NCBI RefSeq assembly: GCF_965204935.1
Contig: NZ_CBDBFO010000002.1
Origin: Hoeflea_A sp965204935
GTDB taxonomy: Bacteria > Pseudomonadota > Alphaproteobacteria > Rhizobiales > Rhizobiaceae
Length of the DNA: 64,000 bases
Reading direction: 5' to 3' (one strand)
Each line of letters starts with the position of its first letter. Position 1 is the stretch's first letter. The translations under genes were made by a program, and so were the position numbers. The notes below the pieces were generated by a model that was not told the DNA's origin, did not search any database, and was given only the letters and a program-made list of their open reading frames with translations. This document shows, one piece after another, positions 34,031-43,040 of this stretch.

Positions 34031-35437
34031 ATGGGGGAAACCGTCGAACTGCCTTTGTGGCTGGTTGTACTTGCAGGCATTTTAGCGCTGATCGGTCTTG
34101 TCGACCGGCTGCTGACGCCATCGGTGCGCTGGTACCTGCACCGTCGGGCCAACCGGGCGATCGACGAACTCAACACGCGCCTGAAGCTGAAAATCCGCCC
34201 CTTCCGCACCACCGGCCGGAGCATCGTCGTCGACCGCGTCGCCCATGATCCCGATGTACTGGCGGCGGCGGAGGAACATGCGCGCGCCGAGGGCATGCCC
34301 GTCGAAGTGGCGATCGACACCGCCGAACGCTACGCGCGCGAGATCGTTCCGGCGTTCAGCGCCTATGTCTATTTCCGGATCGGCACCCGCCTCGCCCGAT
34401 GGGTCTCAACGGCGCTCTACAAGGTCCGGCTTGGTTACTCCGATTCAGAAGCATTGTCTGCCGTGCCGCCGGATGCCGCCGTCGTTTTTGTCATGAACCA
34501 TCGGTCGAACATGGATTACGTGATCGTCACCTATCTCGCCTCGGCGACGTCGGCGCTTTCCTACGCAGTTGGAGAATGGGCGCGCCTGCCCGTGCTTCAG
34601 ACCCTCATACGCTCGACCGGCGCCTATTTCATACGCCGCGATGCGCGCAACCGTCTCTACCGGCGCGTGCTGGCAAGCTATGTACGCATGGCAACGGAGT
34701 CCGGCGTGACACAGGCGATTTTCCCGGAAGGCGGACTGTCGCGAGACGGCAAGCTGCGGCCGGCAAAGCTGGGGCTTTTGTCCTATATTCTGGCCGCCAA
34801 CGACCAGGCCATTCATGACACCGTCTTCATCCCCGTTGGTCTCAACTACGATCGTGTCCTTGAGGATCGTTCACTGATGGCTGCGGAGGACGGCAGCGCG
34901 CCGCGAACAACCGGTCAGAAGACCGCGACGACCCTTGCCTTCATCTGGAAGAACCTGCGCCTGCGCCTCGCCGGACGCTGGCATCGTTTCGGCTACGCCA
35001 GTGTTTCGTTCGGCAGGCCGGTTTCTCTGATGGATTTCCTGAATAAAAAAGGCGTGACGCATCTGGCGGCGCTGGACGAGGCCGAGCACGCATCTTTGAC
35101 GCTTGAACTCGGCGAACGCTTGATGGCGGATGTCGGCAATCTGATCCCCGCCCTTCCCGTTTCTCTTGTTGCCCTTGCTCTCGACCGGGCGGGCGATGAA
35201 AGGCTCGATCGCCTTTCTCTCAAGGCCCGGGTGGATGCGTTGATCGACCAGCTACTCGAGCGCGGCGCTCATGTGCACATCGCACATGACGATCGCGACT
35301 ATGAGGTCACGGTGGGCCTGCGAATGTTGACCCTGCGCCGGATTGTCACAGAAGACAGCGACGGCCTCCTGCAGGTCACGAAGGGCAACGAACCACTGAT
35401 TGCCTATTACGCCAATGCCATCCGTCATCTGATTTGA
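34031..35437 (+). CDS. Glycerol-3-phosphate/lysophosphatidate acyltransferase (PlsC/PlsB-like)
   Basis: 468 residues from the ATG at 34031. One N-terminal membrane segment (LPLWLVVLAGILALIGLV). The acyltransferase motifs are FVMNHRSNMDYV (NHx4D), GAYFIRRDARNRL, IFPEGGLSRDGK and FIPVGLNYDRV, the four blocks of the PlsB/PlsC superfamily. It is longer than PlsC (about 250) and shorter than PlsB (about 800), with a C-terminal extension of about 150 residues. It likely adds acyl chains to a glycerophosphate acceptor at the inner membrane. A PlsX/PlsY route is also present in the window (plsY), so this enzyme may be specialised. Confidence 0.87.
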   Translation: MGETVELPLWLVVLAGILALIGLVDRLLTPSVRWYLHRRANRAIDELNTRLKLKIRPFRTTGRSIVVDRVAHDPDVLAAAEEHARAEGMPVEVAIDTAERYAREIVPAFSAYVYFRIGTRLARWVSTALYKVRLGYSDSEALSAVPPDAAVVFVMNHRSNMDYVIVTYLASATSALSYAVGEWARLPVLQTLIRSTGAYFIRRDARNRLYRRVLASYVRMATESGVTQAIFPEGGLSRDGKLRPAKLGLLSYILAANDQAIHDTVFIPVGLNYDRVLEDRSLMAAEDGSAPRTTGQKTATTLAFIWKNLRLRLAGRWHRFGYASVSFGRPVSLMDFLNKKGVTHLAALDEAEHASLTLELGERLMADVGNLIPALPVSLVALALDRAGDERLDRLSLKARVDALIDQLLERGAHVHIAHDDRDYEVTVGLRMLTLRRIVTEDSDGLLQVTKGNEPLIAYYANAIRHLI

Positions 35438-35455
35438 GAGGCAGCCTCGTCAGTT

Positions 35456-35725
35456 CTACCGCACCCACTGGCGCAGCCGTCGCACGGTATCGGGATTTTC
35501 CAGCTCCCAGACCTTGAACCGCTCATAGCCCTTAAGCGCGATCGCATATCGCTCCGCCAGCGGTCGACCTTGCATGTCCTCGATTTCGCCCGACGTCAGG
35601 AAACGCATCTTGACAGCTTCCTGGAACTGGCCGCATTCGGTGATCTGCTGACGGGTCAACGGCCCTTGTTCTGCGAGCATATTGCAGGCATAAAGTGCCC
35701 CGATCAAAGTCATCAAATCCGACAC
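35456..35725 (-). CDS. Small hypothetical protein
   Basis: 89 residues from a GTG at 35725, chosen for GGAAGGGAG 7 nt upstream. It reads LIGALYACNMLAEQGPLTRQ, then FLTSGEIEDMQGRPLAERYA, then a Trp-rich end. It may have a short hydrophobic N-terminus. Unrecognised. It is convergent with the acyltransferase. Confidence 0.6.
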   Translation of the reverse strand: MSDLMTLIGALYACNMLAEQGPLTRQQITECGQFQEAVKMRFLTSGEIEDMQGRPLAERYAIALKGYERFKVWELENPDTVRRLRQWVR

Positions 35726-35906
35726 TGCGCTGCTCCCTTCCCGTTGCTGCTCTATATGACGCCGGCTTCCTGTTGTCCGTCGACTGCAAGATAGGGCGAT
35801 GTCTGGACCTTTGCAGATGATAACACGCGACGGCCGTTCACAAAAAACGGCTCCGACCGGCGAACGACCGCCTTCCATAAGCCAAGCCGCATGGTAAGGT
35901 CCGGCC

Positions 35907-36962
35907 ATGCCGCTGCTTTTCAGACTGTTGTTGCTTGCAACCCTTTCGCCCGTGCTTTCCGGTTGCAGCCTTTCCTATTATTCCCAGTCGCTGGGCGGCC
36001 ATCTCAACCTCATCAGCGCGGGGCAGCCGGTCGACCGGCTGATCGCTGATCCGGCATCAGATCCGGATCTGAAGGCGCAACTGACGGAAGCCCGTGCGAT
36101 CAGGGCATTTGCCTCCGAGCGCCTTGCCCTGCCCGACAACCGAAGCTACCGGTCCTATGTCGACACCGGACGGGAATTTGTGACCTGGGCCGTGTTCGCG
36201 ACACCGGAACTGTCACTGGAGGTGCGCACTTGGTGTTTCCCGGTTGTCGGCTGCGTTCCCTATCGCGGCTACTTTTCCAGGGAAGAAGCATTCAGATTTG
36301 CCCAGGGGCTCGCTGATGCAGGCGACGATGTTTATGTCGCAGGCATTCCGGCCTATTCGACACTTGGCTGGACCAGCGACCCGCTGCTCAACACCATGTT
36401 CCTTCGTGGCGAGACTTATCTCGCCAGTGTCGTATTCCACGAGCTTTCCCACCAGGTCATCTATGTACAGGGCGACGCGGCCTTCAATGAAGCCTTTGCC
36501 GTCTCGGTGGAAGACAGCGGCACGGTCCTGTGGCTCGAGAACAAGGGCGATGAAGCGGCACTGCGGCGCTACCGGCTGGCGCAAAGGCGCAATGCGGATT
36601 TCCAGGACCTGGTTGCCGAAACGCGCGCGGAACTCCAAGCCATCTATACCGGCGATCGCAGCAACGCCGACAAACGCGCTCAAAAACGCGCAGCCATCGA
36701 GCGCCTGCGCACCCGCTACCGGCGTCTGAAAGCACGCAAATGGGGAGGCTACTGCGGCTATGACGCATGGTTCAGCGAGCCGATCAACAACGCGAAGCTT
36801 GCGACCATTGCGGTCTACAATGACCTGGAGCCCGCTTTCTCGCGCCTCCTGGAGCTTTGCGACGGCGACTATCAACGCTACTACAGCGCGGTTAGACGCA
36901 TCGGCAGGCTCGGCGCGGCACAGCGACGCGAGGCGCTCGCGAAAGCAACGCGCTGCGGCTAG
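35907..36962 (+). CDS. Putative aminopeptidase lipoprotein (COG4324-like)
   Basis: 351 residues. Lipobox PVLSGC (Cys20). The core has LISAGQPVDRLI, LPDNRSYRSYVD, CVPYRGYF, FHELSHQVIYVQGDAAFNEAFA (HExxH zinc site with a later Glu), and a C-terminal Arg-rich helix region, matching a proteobacterial family annotated as putative aminopeptidase. It probably acts in the periplasm. An acetyltransferase gene follows after 5 bp. Confidence 0.88.
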   Translation: MPLLFRLLLLATLSPVLSGCSLSYYSQSLGGHLNLISAGQPVDRLIADPASDPDLKAQLTEARAIRAFASERLALPDNRSYRSYVDTGREFVTWAVFATPELSLEVRTWCFPVVGCVPYRGYFSREEAFRFAQGLADAGDDVYVAGIPAYSTLGWTSDPLLNTMFLRGETYLASVVFHELSHQVIYVQGDAAFNEAFAVSVEDSGTVLWLENKGDEAALRRYRLAQRRNADFQDLVAETRAELQAIYTGDRSNADKRAQKRAAIERLRTRYRRLKARKWGGYCGYDAWFSEPINNAKLATIAVYNDLEPAFSRLLELCDGDYQRYYSAVRRIGRLGAAQRREALAKATRCG

Positions 36963-36967
36963 CGGAA

Positions 36968-37432
36968 ATGCACAAGGTCAGATTGAGAAACGCCGTGCCC
37001 GAAGATGCGCAGCACCTTGCCCGCATTCACCGTTCCGCGCGTGCGGCTGCTATGCCCTGGCTACCGGTCCTTCATTCGCCGGAAGAAGACATCAGGTTCT
37101 TCGCACAACAGGTTCTGCCAAGCCATAGCGTACATATTGCTGCATGCGGGAATGCAATCGCCGGGTTCATTGCCGTCGACCAGGACTGGATCAATCACCT
37201 TTACATTTCGCCGGATCATTGGCGCCAGGGCATCGGCACGGTTTTGCTTCGTCACGCGATGCGCGGCTCGACCGTGCTCCGGCTCTGGACATTTCAGCGA
37301 AACAACGCCGCACGGGCCTTCTACACCGGGCACAGCTTCAAGGAAGTCGGCTGCACCGACGGCGCCGACAATGAGGAGCGCACGCCGGATGTCCGCATGG
37401 AATGGACGCGCGACGCTCGTCCGCCATCTTGA
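36968..37432 (+). CDS. GNAT-family N-acetyltransferase
   Basis: 154 residues. GNAT pattern: VRLRNAVPEDAQHLARIHRSA start, AGFIAVDQDWINHLYISPDHWRQGIGTVLLRH (acetyl-CoA loop R-Q-G-I-G-T), and LWTFQRNNAARAFYTGHSF near the end. It sits 5 bp after the aminopeptidase gene, so it is probably co-transcribed. The substrate cannot be told. Confidence 0.87.
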   Translation: MHKVRLRNAVPEDAQHLARIHRSARAAAMPWLPVLHSPEEDIRFFAQQVLPSHSVHIAACGNAIAGFIAVDQDWINHLYISPDHWRQGIGTVLLRHAMRGSTVLRLWTFQRNNAARAFYTGHSFKEVGCTDGADNEERTPDVRMEWTRDARPPS

Positions 37433-37476
37433 TTGTACCGCTAATTTCTGTCGGACTTTTGTGCCGATACAGAAAA

Positions 37477-37497
37477 GGGCCACCCGATGGGTGGCCC
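37477..37497 (-). terminator. Strong terminator hairpin
   Basis: GGGCCACCC and GGGTGGCCC form a perfect 9-bp stem with a 3-base loop. Read on the minus strand it is followed by TTTTCTGT, so it mainly ends the small minus-strand transcript starting near 37640. It may also stop the GNAT gene. Confidence 0.85.
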
Positions 37498-37555
37498 CGC
37501 ATTTCTCGTGTTCGGAAGGGACCGAACGTCGTCCATAACGACGACCATCCGGTTA

Positions 37556-37633
37556 TCAGGCGGTGCTCGGAGGCTGCTCCTTCACAGTACCTTTAAACAC
37601 TGTCCCAACGCGACACGTCAAAACGCTAGACAT
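37556..37633 (-). CDS. 25-residue small protein with strong ribosome site
   Basis: ATG preceded by GGAAGGAGGTGGTCCA, an almost perfect anti-SD match at ideal spacing. It encodes MSSVLTCRVGTVFKGTVKEQ followed by PPSTA and TGA. The 37477 hairpin with a T-run lies 60 bp downstream on the same strand, and a second small hairpin (GTCGTC/GACGAC) lies between. The whole unit is about 170 nt, self-contained in a 380-bp gap, and convergent with the GNAT gene. It could be a microprotein, a leader peptide or a dual-function small RNA. No homologue is known to me. Confidence 0.55.
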   Translation of the reverse strand: MSSVLTCRVGTVFKGTVKEQPPSTA

Positions 37634-37812
37634 TGGACCACCTCCTTCCGTTGAGTTGAACATGACCGCGTTATACGCGGATTCGCGGCATCGGTCCACA
37701 AGATCCATATTTGCTTTCCTTCGCCTCCAGCACGGACGCTTCCGGCGCTTTCCATTCTGCCGCCATTCGGATTAGTGTGTTTTGCTGTCGATCTTTAGCC
37801 GGGGGTGCCTCC

Positions 37813-38271
37813 ATGATCATGTATTCGCGCGAACTCACCGTGAACTGGGGTGAATCGGACCCGTTCGGCCTGGTCTACTTCCCGCTTATGCTCGCGTGGT
37901 TCAACGATACGGAACACGAGCTCCTACGCGCCATCGGCTTTCCGACCAACAGGATGATTGCCGAAAACCGCAGCGCCTTCGTCATGGGCGACGTGCACTT
38001 CAAGTTCATCGGGCCGGCAGCCTATGGCGACCGCGTCCGCACCGTCATCCAATTGTCGAAAATGACGAGATCGACCCTGCACTGGGATTGCCGCGCGGAG
38101 CATTCCTCGTCGGGCGATCTGATCACGATGGGCCGCGCCATCCGCATCCACGCCCAGATTCAGGACGACGGCAACATCAAGTCGATCCCGATTCCGGATG
38201 AGATCAGGGATGCGCTGTCCAAACCGGGCGCCCTGGTCGATATGGATAGCGGCCATCCACAGTCGGATTGA
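37813..38271 (+). CDS. Hotdog-fold acyl-CoA thioesterase
   Basis: 152 residues from the ATG at 37813. The sequence YSRELTVNWGESDPFGLVYFP matches the 4-hydroxybenzoyl-CoA thioesterase-type active-site segment, where Asp precedes a Phe-Gly-Leu-Val-Tyr turn. It is followed by LRAIGFPTNRM and VHFKFIGPAAYGDRV. It likely hydrolyses a small or aromatic acyl-CoA. IS110 follows within about 120 bp. Confidence 0.82.
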   Translation: MIMYSRELTVNWGESDPFGLVYFPLMLAWFNDTEHELLRAIGFPTNRMIAENRSAFVMGDVHFKFIGPAAYGDRVRTVIQLSKMTRSTLHWDCRAEHSSSGDLITMGRAIRIHAQIQDDGNIKSIPIPDEIRDALSKPGALVDMDSGHPQSD

Positions 38272-38397
38272 CGCGGTCGACCCGAAACGTGAAGCCAGTC
38301 ACTCGCATGCGCCGCAATTCTGCCGCAGGCAGACAGCGCACTGGCCTCGTTCCATGGTAATGCGGAGCCAGTGGCGATAACCAGGAGATGGCATGAA

Positions 38398-38633
38398 TGG
38401 GATGTGAGCGGTCATGCATCCCGACTCGGCTAGAGTGCCGGGAGAGGCGGATAGGCTGCAGGCTGGATGTCTTTTTAGGGCATTGCGACCCTGTACAGGA
38501 GATTACCCGCCGCCTGCATCCGAACGACCAGCATGAGGCCCGGTTCGACCCGGTGATCTCGTATAGGAGTCTGGCCTGGCCGTTCACACCCCTTTGCAGG
38601 GTTCCGCCTCCCGCCAACGAGAGGATTTTAGCA
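38398..38633 (+). ncRNA. Probable IS110 bridge-RNA leader region
   Basis: In IS110-group elements the long non-coding left end encodes a structured bridge RNA that pairs with donor and target DNA. Here TGCAGGC (38457-38463) can pair with GCCTGCA (38512-38518) around an inner hairpin AGGG/CCCT (38477-38492). Exact RNA ends and guide loops cannot be set by eye. Confidence 0.5.
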
Positions 38634-39677
38634 ATGGCTTTCATCGGTGTCGATCTCCACACGACGTCTTTCACGGTCTGCCGCCTTGCCGCGGACGGCA
38701 ACGAGGTTTTTGAAACCTGCCAGCTGGCAGCGGCCGATCTGGACCGGTTCTGCCTGAGCCTTGATGCGGACGATGAGGTCGCCGTGGAAGCGACGGGCAA
38801 TTCGGCCTGGTTCCGCGACGAAGTGATCGCCTGCGTTGGCCGTGTGGTGGTGGTCAACCCGAAGCAGTTCGGCGTGATCCGCAAGTCGGTGAAGAAGACG
38901 GACAGAAACGACGCCCGGGCCCTGGCCTTCTTTCTGTCAAAGGACATGCTGCCTGAGACCCGCGTCAAAACGGTGGCCGAAGGCGAACTGGCGTCGCTGA
39001 CCCACACGCGCGACCTTCTGGTCAAGCAGCGCACCCGGCTTTTGAACAAGATCCACGCGCTCCACACCCGCCACGGCATCAAGCTGAAGAAGGAAAGCCT
39101 GGGCTCCAAGCGACGGCTCAATGCCCTGGAGACCGGCCGGTTCTCCAGCCTCGAACAGGTGGAACTGCGCATCGTGCGCGATCAGGCGCTCAGCCTGACG
39201 GATGCAATCGCCGAACTTGATCGCGAGATCGCCTCCGCCGCTGAGGCCATGGACGGATATGACGGGCTGATCTCGATCAAGGGTGTCGGGCCGCGCGCGG
39301 CAGCCGTATTCCTCTCCGGCATAGGCAACGTCGATGACTTCGAAGACGCGGACAAACTGGCCGCCTATGTGGGCATTGTCCCCCGTGTCAGCCAGTCAAG
39401 CGAGACTGACAACCGGGGCCGGATCACCAAACGCGGGAACAAACTGATGCGCACCACGCTGGTCCAGTGCACGCTCATTGCCATTCGTTACTCGGGCTAC
39501 CTCAATGCCTTCTACCAACGGATCAAAGCCCGGCGCGGGGCCGGCAAGGCAATCATCGCCACAGCGCGCAAGTTGCTCGCGATCATCTACGACACACTGA
39601 AAAACGGCTGGGTCTTCGATGACTTTCCGGCATTCAAAATCGCGGGACAGAACAATCCTGCTGGACAATCATCATAG
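38634..39677 (+). CDS. IS110-family transposase/recombinase
   Basis: 347 residues from the ATG at 38634, with GAGAGGATT upstream. The N-terminal RuvC-like DEDD domain reads MAFIGVDLHTTSF, VAVEATGNSAWF, and KTDRNDARALAFF. The C-terminal Tnp2 (transposase_20) domain has ISIKGVGPRAAAVFL, KLAAYVGIVPRVSQS and TKRGNKLMRTTLVQC with the catalytic Ser region. Intact. The last residues after DDFPAFKIA (GQNNPAGQSS) may come from the target. Confidence 0.92.
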   Translation: MAFIGVDLHTTSFTVCRLAADGNEVFETCQLAAADLDRFCLSLDADDEVAVEATGNSAWFRDEVIACVGRVVVVNPKQFGVIRKSVKKTDRNDARALAFFLSKDMLPETRVKTVAEGELASLTHTRDLLVKQRTRLLNKIHALHTRHGIKLKKESLGSKRRLNALETGRFSSLEQVELRIVRDQALSLTDAIAELDREIASAAEAMDGYDGLISIKGVGPRAAAVFLSGIGNVDDFEDADKLAAYVGIVPRVSQSSETDNRGRITKRGNKLMRTTLVQCTLIAIRYSGYLNAFYQRIKARRGAGKAIIATARKLLAIIYDTLKNGWVFDDFPAFKIAGQNNPAGQSS

Positions 39678-39686
39678 GAGACGACC

Positions 39687-40898
39687 ATGGCGAAATCCAA
39701 TGCCTATAGCGGACTTTCAACAACGGCGATCCATGCGGGCGAAGGTCCGGATCCGGTCACCGGCGCATCGGCCCCCAACATCGTCATGTCTTCGACCTAT
39801 GTTGCCGAGGAGGTCGCCGGCTTCTCCGCCCACGACCTTTCGGACGACAGCCCTTTCCTCTACGGGCGATGGGCCAACCCGTCAGTGCGCGCTCTTGAAA
39901 ACAAGATCGCTGCGCTCGAAGGCACCGAGTCCTGCCTGTGCCTCGCATCCGGCATGGCCGCCGCCAGCGCCATTTTCCTCACAGTGCTCTCCGCCGGCGA
40001 CCACGTGATTGTCTCAGACGTCTCCTATGCCGGTGTTGCCGAACTTGCACGCGATACGCTGCCGCGGCTCGGTATTGAGGTCTCGCTGGTCGACATGACG
40101 GATCTGGACGCCGTTGCCACGGCGGTTCGCCCGAACACCCGGCTGATCCATACGGAGACGCCGGCCAACCCGATCATGCGTCTGACGGACCTTGAAGCCA
40201 TATCCGGAATTGCTCGCGCTGCAGGCGCCAAACACGCATGCGATGCGACGTTTGCTTCACCGATCGGACAGAAATCAGCGGAGCTTGGCGTTGATTACGT
40301 CATGCATTCGATCACCAAATATATCGGCGGCCATGGGGACGCCATCGGCGGCGCGATTTGCGGGCGTGCCGAGGATATAAAGGCGCTGACTGTCGAAGCG
40401 GCCATCCATCATGGCGGCATCCTCTCGCCCTTCAATGCCTGGCTGATCGCCCGTGGAACGTCGACGCTGCCATTGCGCATGCGCGCCCACCAGGAAGGCG
40501 CGATGGCCGTCTCGGCATGGCTCGAGGACCAGCCGAAGGTGACGCGAGTTCTGTATCCCGGCCTTTCAAGTCACCCGCAGCACGAACTTGCGGCACGGCA
40601 GATGCGCAACACGTCCGGCATGATCGCCTTTCAGGTGGGCGATGAACGGACCGGCGAAGCGCTGGCCGCGCGCATGGCGGACGAATTGCAGGTGATCCAT
40701 TACGCGGTCTCGCTTGGCCATCACCGCTCGCTCATCTGGTGGCTTCCGACAAGCGGCATGATGGAGACCTCGTTCCGGCTGAACGGACAACAGCTCGAGC
40801 ATTACCGCGCCTATGCCGGCGACGGCATCTTTCGCCTGTCTATCGGTCTCGAAGACGCCGAAGACCTCATCGCCGATCTGGACCGGGTGCTGGGTTAG
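39687..40898 (+). CDS. PLP-dependent trans-sulfuration-type enzyme
   Basis: 403 residues; AGGAGACGACC before the ATG. The Cys/Met metabolism PLP family is shown by YGRWANPSVRALENKIAALEG, CLASGMAAASAIF, HTETPANPIM, DATFASPIGQ, and HSITKYIGGHGD, where Lys binds PLP. It could be a cystathionine gamma-synthase, gamma-lyase or methionine gamma-lyase; sequence alone does not decide. The IS110 element lies directly upstream, so its native promoter has probably been displaced and it may be read from the IS. Confidence 0.87.
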   Translation: MAKSNAYSGLSTTAIHAGEGPDPVTGASAPNIVMSSTYVAEEVAGFSAHDLSDDSPFLYGRWANPSVRALENKIAALEGTESCLCLASGMAAASAIFLTVLSAGDHVIVSDVSYAGVAELARDTLPRLGIEVSLVDMTDLDAVATAVRPNTRLIHTETPANPIMRLTDLEAISGIARAAGAKHACDATFASPIGQKSAELGVDYVMHSITKYIGGHGDAIGGAICGRAEDIKALTVEAAIHHGGILSPFNAWLIARGTSTLPLRMRAHQEGAMAVSAWLEDQPKVTRVLYPGLSSHPQHELAARQMRNTSGMIAFQVGDERTGEALAARMADELQVIHYAVSLGHHRSLIWWLPTSGMMETSFRLNGQQLEHYRAYAGDGIFRLSIGLEDAEDLIADLDRVLG

Positions 40899-40904
40899 AG
40901 TGCT

Positions 40905-42839
40905 TCACACGCCACGCCATGCCCGGATCAGGTGGAAATTGGCCTCCTTTTCGATCGAGCAGGCGATAGTGTGGATCGGGTTCGTCTTGTTTTCGTCCCC
41001 ACCGAACGTTTCGTTGAGCGCTTTGCCCTGTTTGGCCAGATCATTGTAGTTGGCGATGAATTGCGACGCATTCCGGATGCCCAGCGCCCGCAATTTGTCC
41101 ACCGTCGATTCGCCACCCTTCCCTTTCGCGTGTTTCTTGCCGAGCACGCTGTAGAGGATTGCCTGATCGATCCAGGAGACCAGCCGTTCAGCCGGTATCT
41201 GGGTGCGTAGCATGATATCGACGATGTCGACGGTCGCCATGTTGCCGACATTCTCGACATCTTCTTCCTCCAGCCGCGCCGCGTGCCAGATCGTCAGCCC
41301 GTCGAGCTGGCTCAAGGGCTGATCCTGGTCCGTTTCCGGAACCGCAATCGACAGCAGCTTTGACTTGGTGAACATCGCCTTGATGACCTGCCACAGTACC
41401 TGCGGGAAGAATCCGATGACAAAGGCCAGTACGAGCAGGAATGCCGGCCATTCATACTGGCCACTCGAGTTGGCAAGATTGGCGGAAATCTTCGTGTAGG
41501 CATTGTTTTCGCTGCCGAACGATCCGAGGATCTGCAGACACAGCGCCGCCACCCATGCCGCGATTACGGCAAGCACGATGCGCACCGCAAACGCCATGAA
41601 CGCATTGGGGCTGAGGTCTCGGATCACGAAGCGGCGGAACAGCATCTGGATGCCGAAGAAATAGGCGCCGAAGAAGGCAAAATTGACCGGCGTCAGCTCT
41701 AGCGTCAGCCGGAAGTCTTCCGGATTGCTCGTCCCGCCGGCAACAGGCGACCACGCCGGGTGTATCGACAGCATCCAGCCAACGCCCGACAGGATCGTTA
41801 CAAGACCGATGGGTATGACAAGGTTCGCCTGGAAGATGTCGGCGATCCGCACCACATTCTCCGGCATGAAAATGCCGCCGTCTCCAGTGCCGCTGGCTTT
41901 GTCGCGCTCAGGGCTCTGTTCCGGCTGGGAGGCCTCGATCAGCGTCGTGGTGAAACTGCGCAGGTTCCTGCCGTCATCAAAGCGCAGCTGACCGTACATC
42001 GCCTCGAAGCGCTGCAGATAGCCTTCGATCCGAAGCTGTCGCTCGCGTTTGGATTCGTGACGCGGAGCCTGTTTCGGCTTTCCGTCCGCTTCCTGTTTCT
42101 TGTCGGGATCGTAGATAAGGCGCCTCTCGTAGAGCGAGAAATGCGCAAGGTTGCCGATAAACTCGTTCAGAATGCCCAGCCGGCGTGAGCGAAGAAACAG
42201 ATAATAGGTCGCCGCCGGCAGGATGCACACCACGGTGATGAATGTCGATTCAATGACAAATTTCTGCATCGTCGGGCTGAGGAAGGTGATGCTTCCGAGC
42301 GCAATGATGATCAGCGGAATGGCACCGAAGACAAGGACGAAATTCTTGGTGTTCTCGGACATTTGCGGATAGTGCTTTTCCGCCATGTTGACCGCCCAAG
42401 TGAGCAGGCCGAACGCCGCCACCGCGACAATGATGCCGAGCCAGTTGTTGCTCCAGAAAGCCCGCGCGTTCCAGGCGTTGAAGAGCGCCGCGCCACCGGA
42501 AATGATGAAGAACCAGAAACCAAGGCCGGCGATGACGAACAGAATGAGCGTGATTGTCCCGGGTTCGTCCTGCGCCCTGATTTTCGCTTTCAGGTCCTTT
42601 GCCTGCCCCGCTTCGATACTCTCAGGGTTTTCCTGGATGATGCGATCACATAGGTCCTTTGCTTCTTCAAGCTTGCCGTCGTCAAATGCCGCACTGGCCT
42701 GGCGCAAAAACTCGGCAGCCCTTTGCTGGGCTGCATTTGTTGCCGATTGTCCCGATCCGCTACCGGTCGTCTTGTCGTTTCCCTGCGCTGCCTTCGTCCC
42801 CGATCCGGTGCCCGATTGTGTGGATTTGCTGTCGCTCAC
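40905..42839 (-). CDS. Large uncharacterised membrane protein
   Basis: 644 residues. Residues 1-40 are Ser/Gly/Thr-rich. Residues 40-90 form a TPR-like helix pair (QRAAEFLRQASAAFDDGKLEEA). At least eight hydrophobic segments follow in three groups (about 95-140, 165-210, 345-480), separated by a charged cytoplasmic stretch (PDKKQEADGKPKQ region). The C-terminal 150 residues are soluble, with DGLTIWHAARLEEEDVENVG, a helix-hairpin-helix-like segment that recurs in envelope or transport proteins as a DNA- or protein-binding unit. I do not recognise the family. It is convergent with the PLP enzyme after 6 bp. Confidence 0.72.
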   Translation of the reverse strand: MSDSKSTQSGTGSGTKAAQGNDKTTGSGSGQSATNAAQQRAAEFLRQASAAFDDGKLEEAKDLCDRIIQENPESIEAGQAKDLKAKIRAQDEPGTITLILFVIAGLGFWFFIISGGAALFNAWNARAFWSNNWLGIIVAVAAFGLLTWAVNMAEKHYPQMSENTKNFVLVFGAIPLIIIALGSITFLSPTMQKFVIESTFITVVCILPAATYYLFLRSRRLGILNEFIGNLAHFSLYERRLIYDPDKKQEADGKPKQAPRHESKRERQLRIEGYLQRFEAMYGQLRFDDGRNLRSFTTTLIEASQPEQSPERDKASGTGDGGIFMPENVVRIADIFQANLVIPIGLVTILSGVGWMLSIHPAWSPVAGGTSNPEDFRLTLELTPVNFAFFGAYFFGIQMLFRRFVIRDLSPNAFMAFAVRIVLAVIAAWVAALCLQILGSFGSENNAYTKISANLANSSGQYEWPAFLLVLAFVIGFFPQVLWQVIKAMFTKSKLLSIAVPETDQDQPLSQLDGLTIWHAARLEEEDVENVGNMATVDIVDIMLRTQIPAERLVSWIDQAILYSVLGKKHAKGKGGESTVDKLRALGIRNASQFIANYNDLAKQGKALNETFGGDENKTNPIHTIACSIEKEANFHLIRAWRGV

Positions 42840-42986
42840 GATAAACCCCCGGTTGCCCGCAAATAAAATAAACCGGCAACGGGAAGAATACCAAGCCCGT
42901 AATAAAATTATGTCTGAATCTATACTTCAGAAAATCCCGACAAATGTTTCCAATTGCTGCGCAAATCTAAGCGACCGGGAATATGA

Positions 42987-43014
42987 AAACCCCCGCTCTT
43001 TCAGAACGGGGGTT
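42987..43014 (-). terminator. Terminator after phoX
   Basis: AAACCCCCG and CGGGGGTTT form the stem around a 10-base loop. On the minus strand the arm is followed by TTTTCAT. It ends the phoX transcript and lies 27 bp beyond its stop codon. Confidence 0.85.
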
Positions 43015-43040
43015 TCTCTTGGCGCTTTATTTGCTGGAGC

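Larger units (their letters stand above)
38385..39677 (+). mobile_element. IS110-family insertion sequence (ends approximate)
   Basis: One IS110 transposase gene preceded by about 250 bp of non-coding sequence with strong secondary structure, the layout of IS110-group elements. No terminal inverted repeats or target duplication are expected in this family, so the ends cannot be read exactly. The left end is somewhere in 38280-38400, and the right end close to the stop at 39677, only 9 bp before the next start. Confidence 0.75.
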
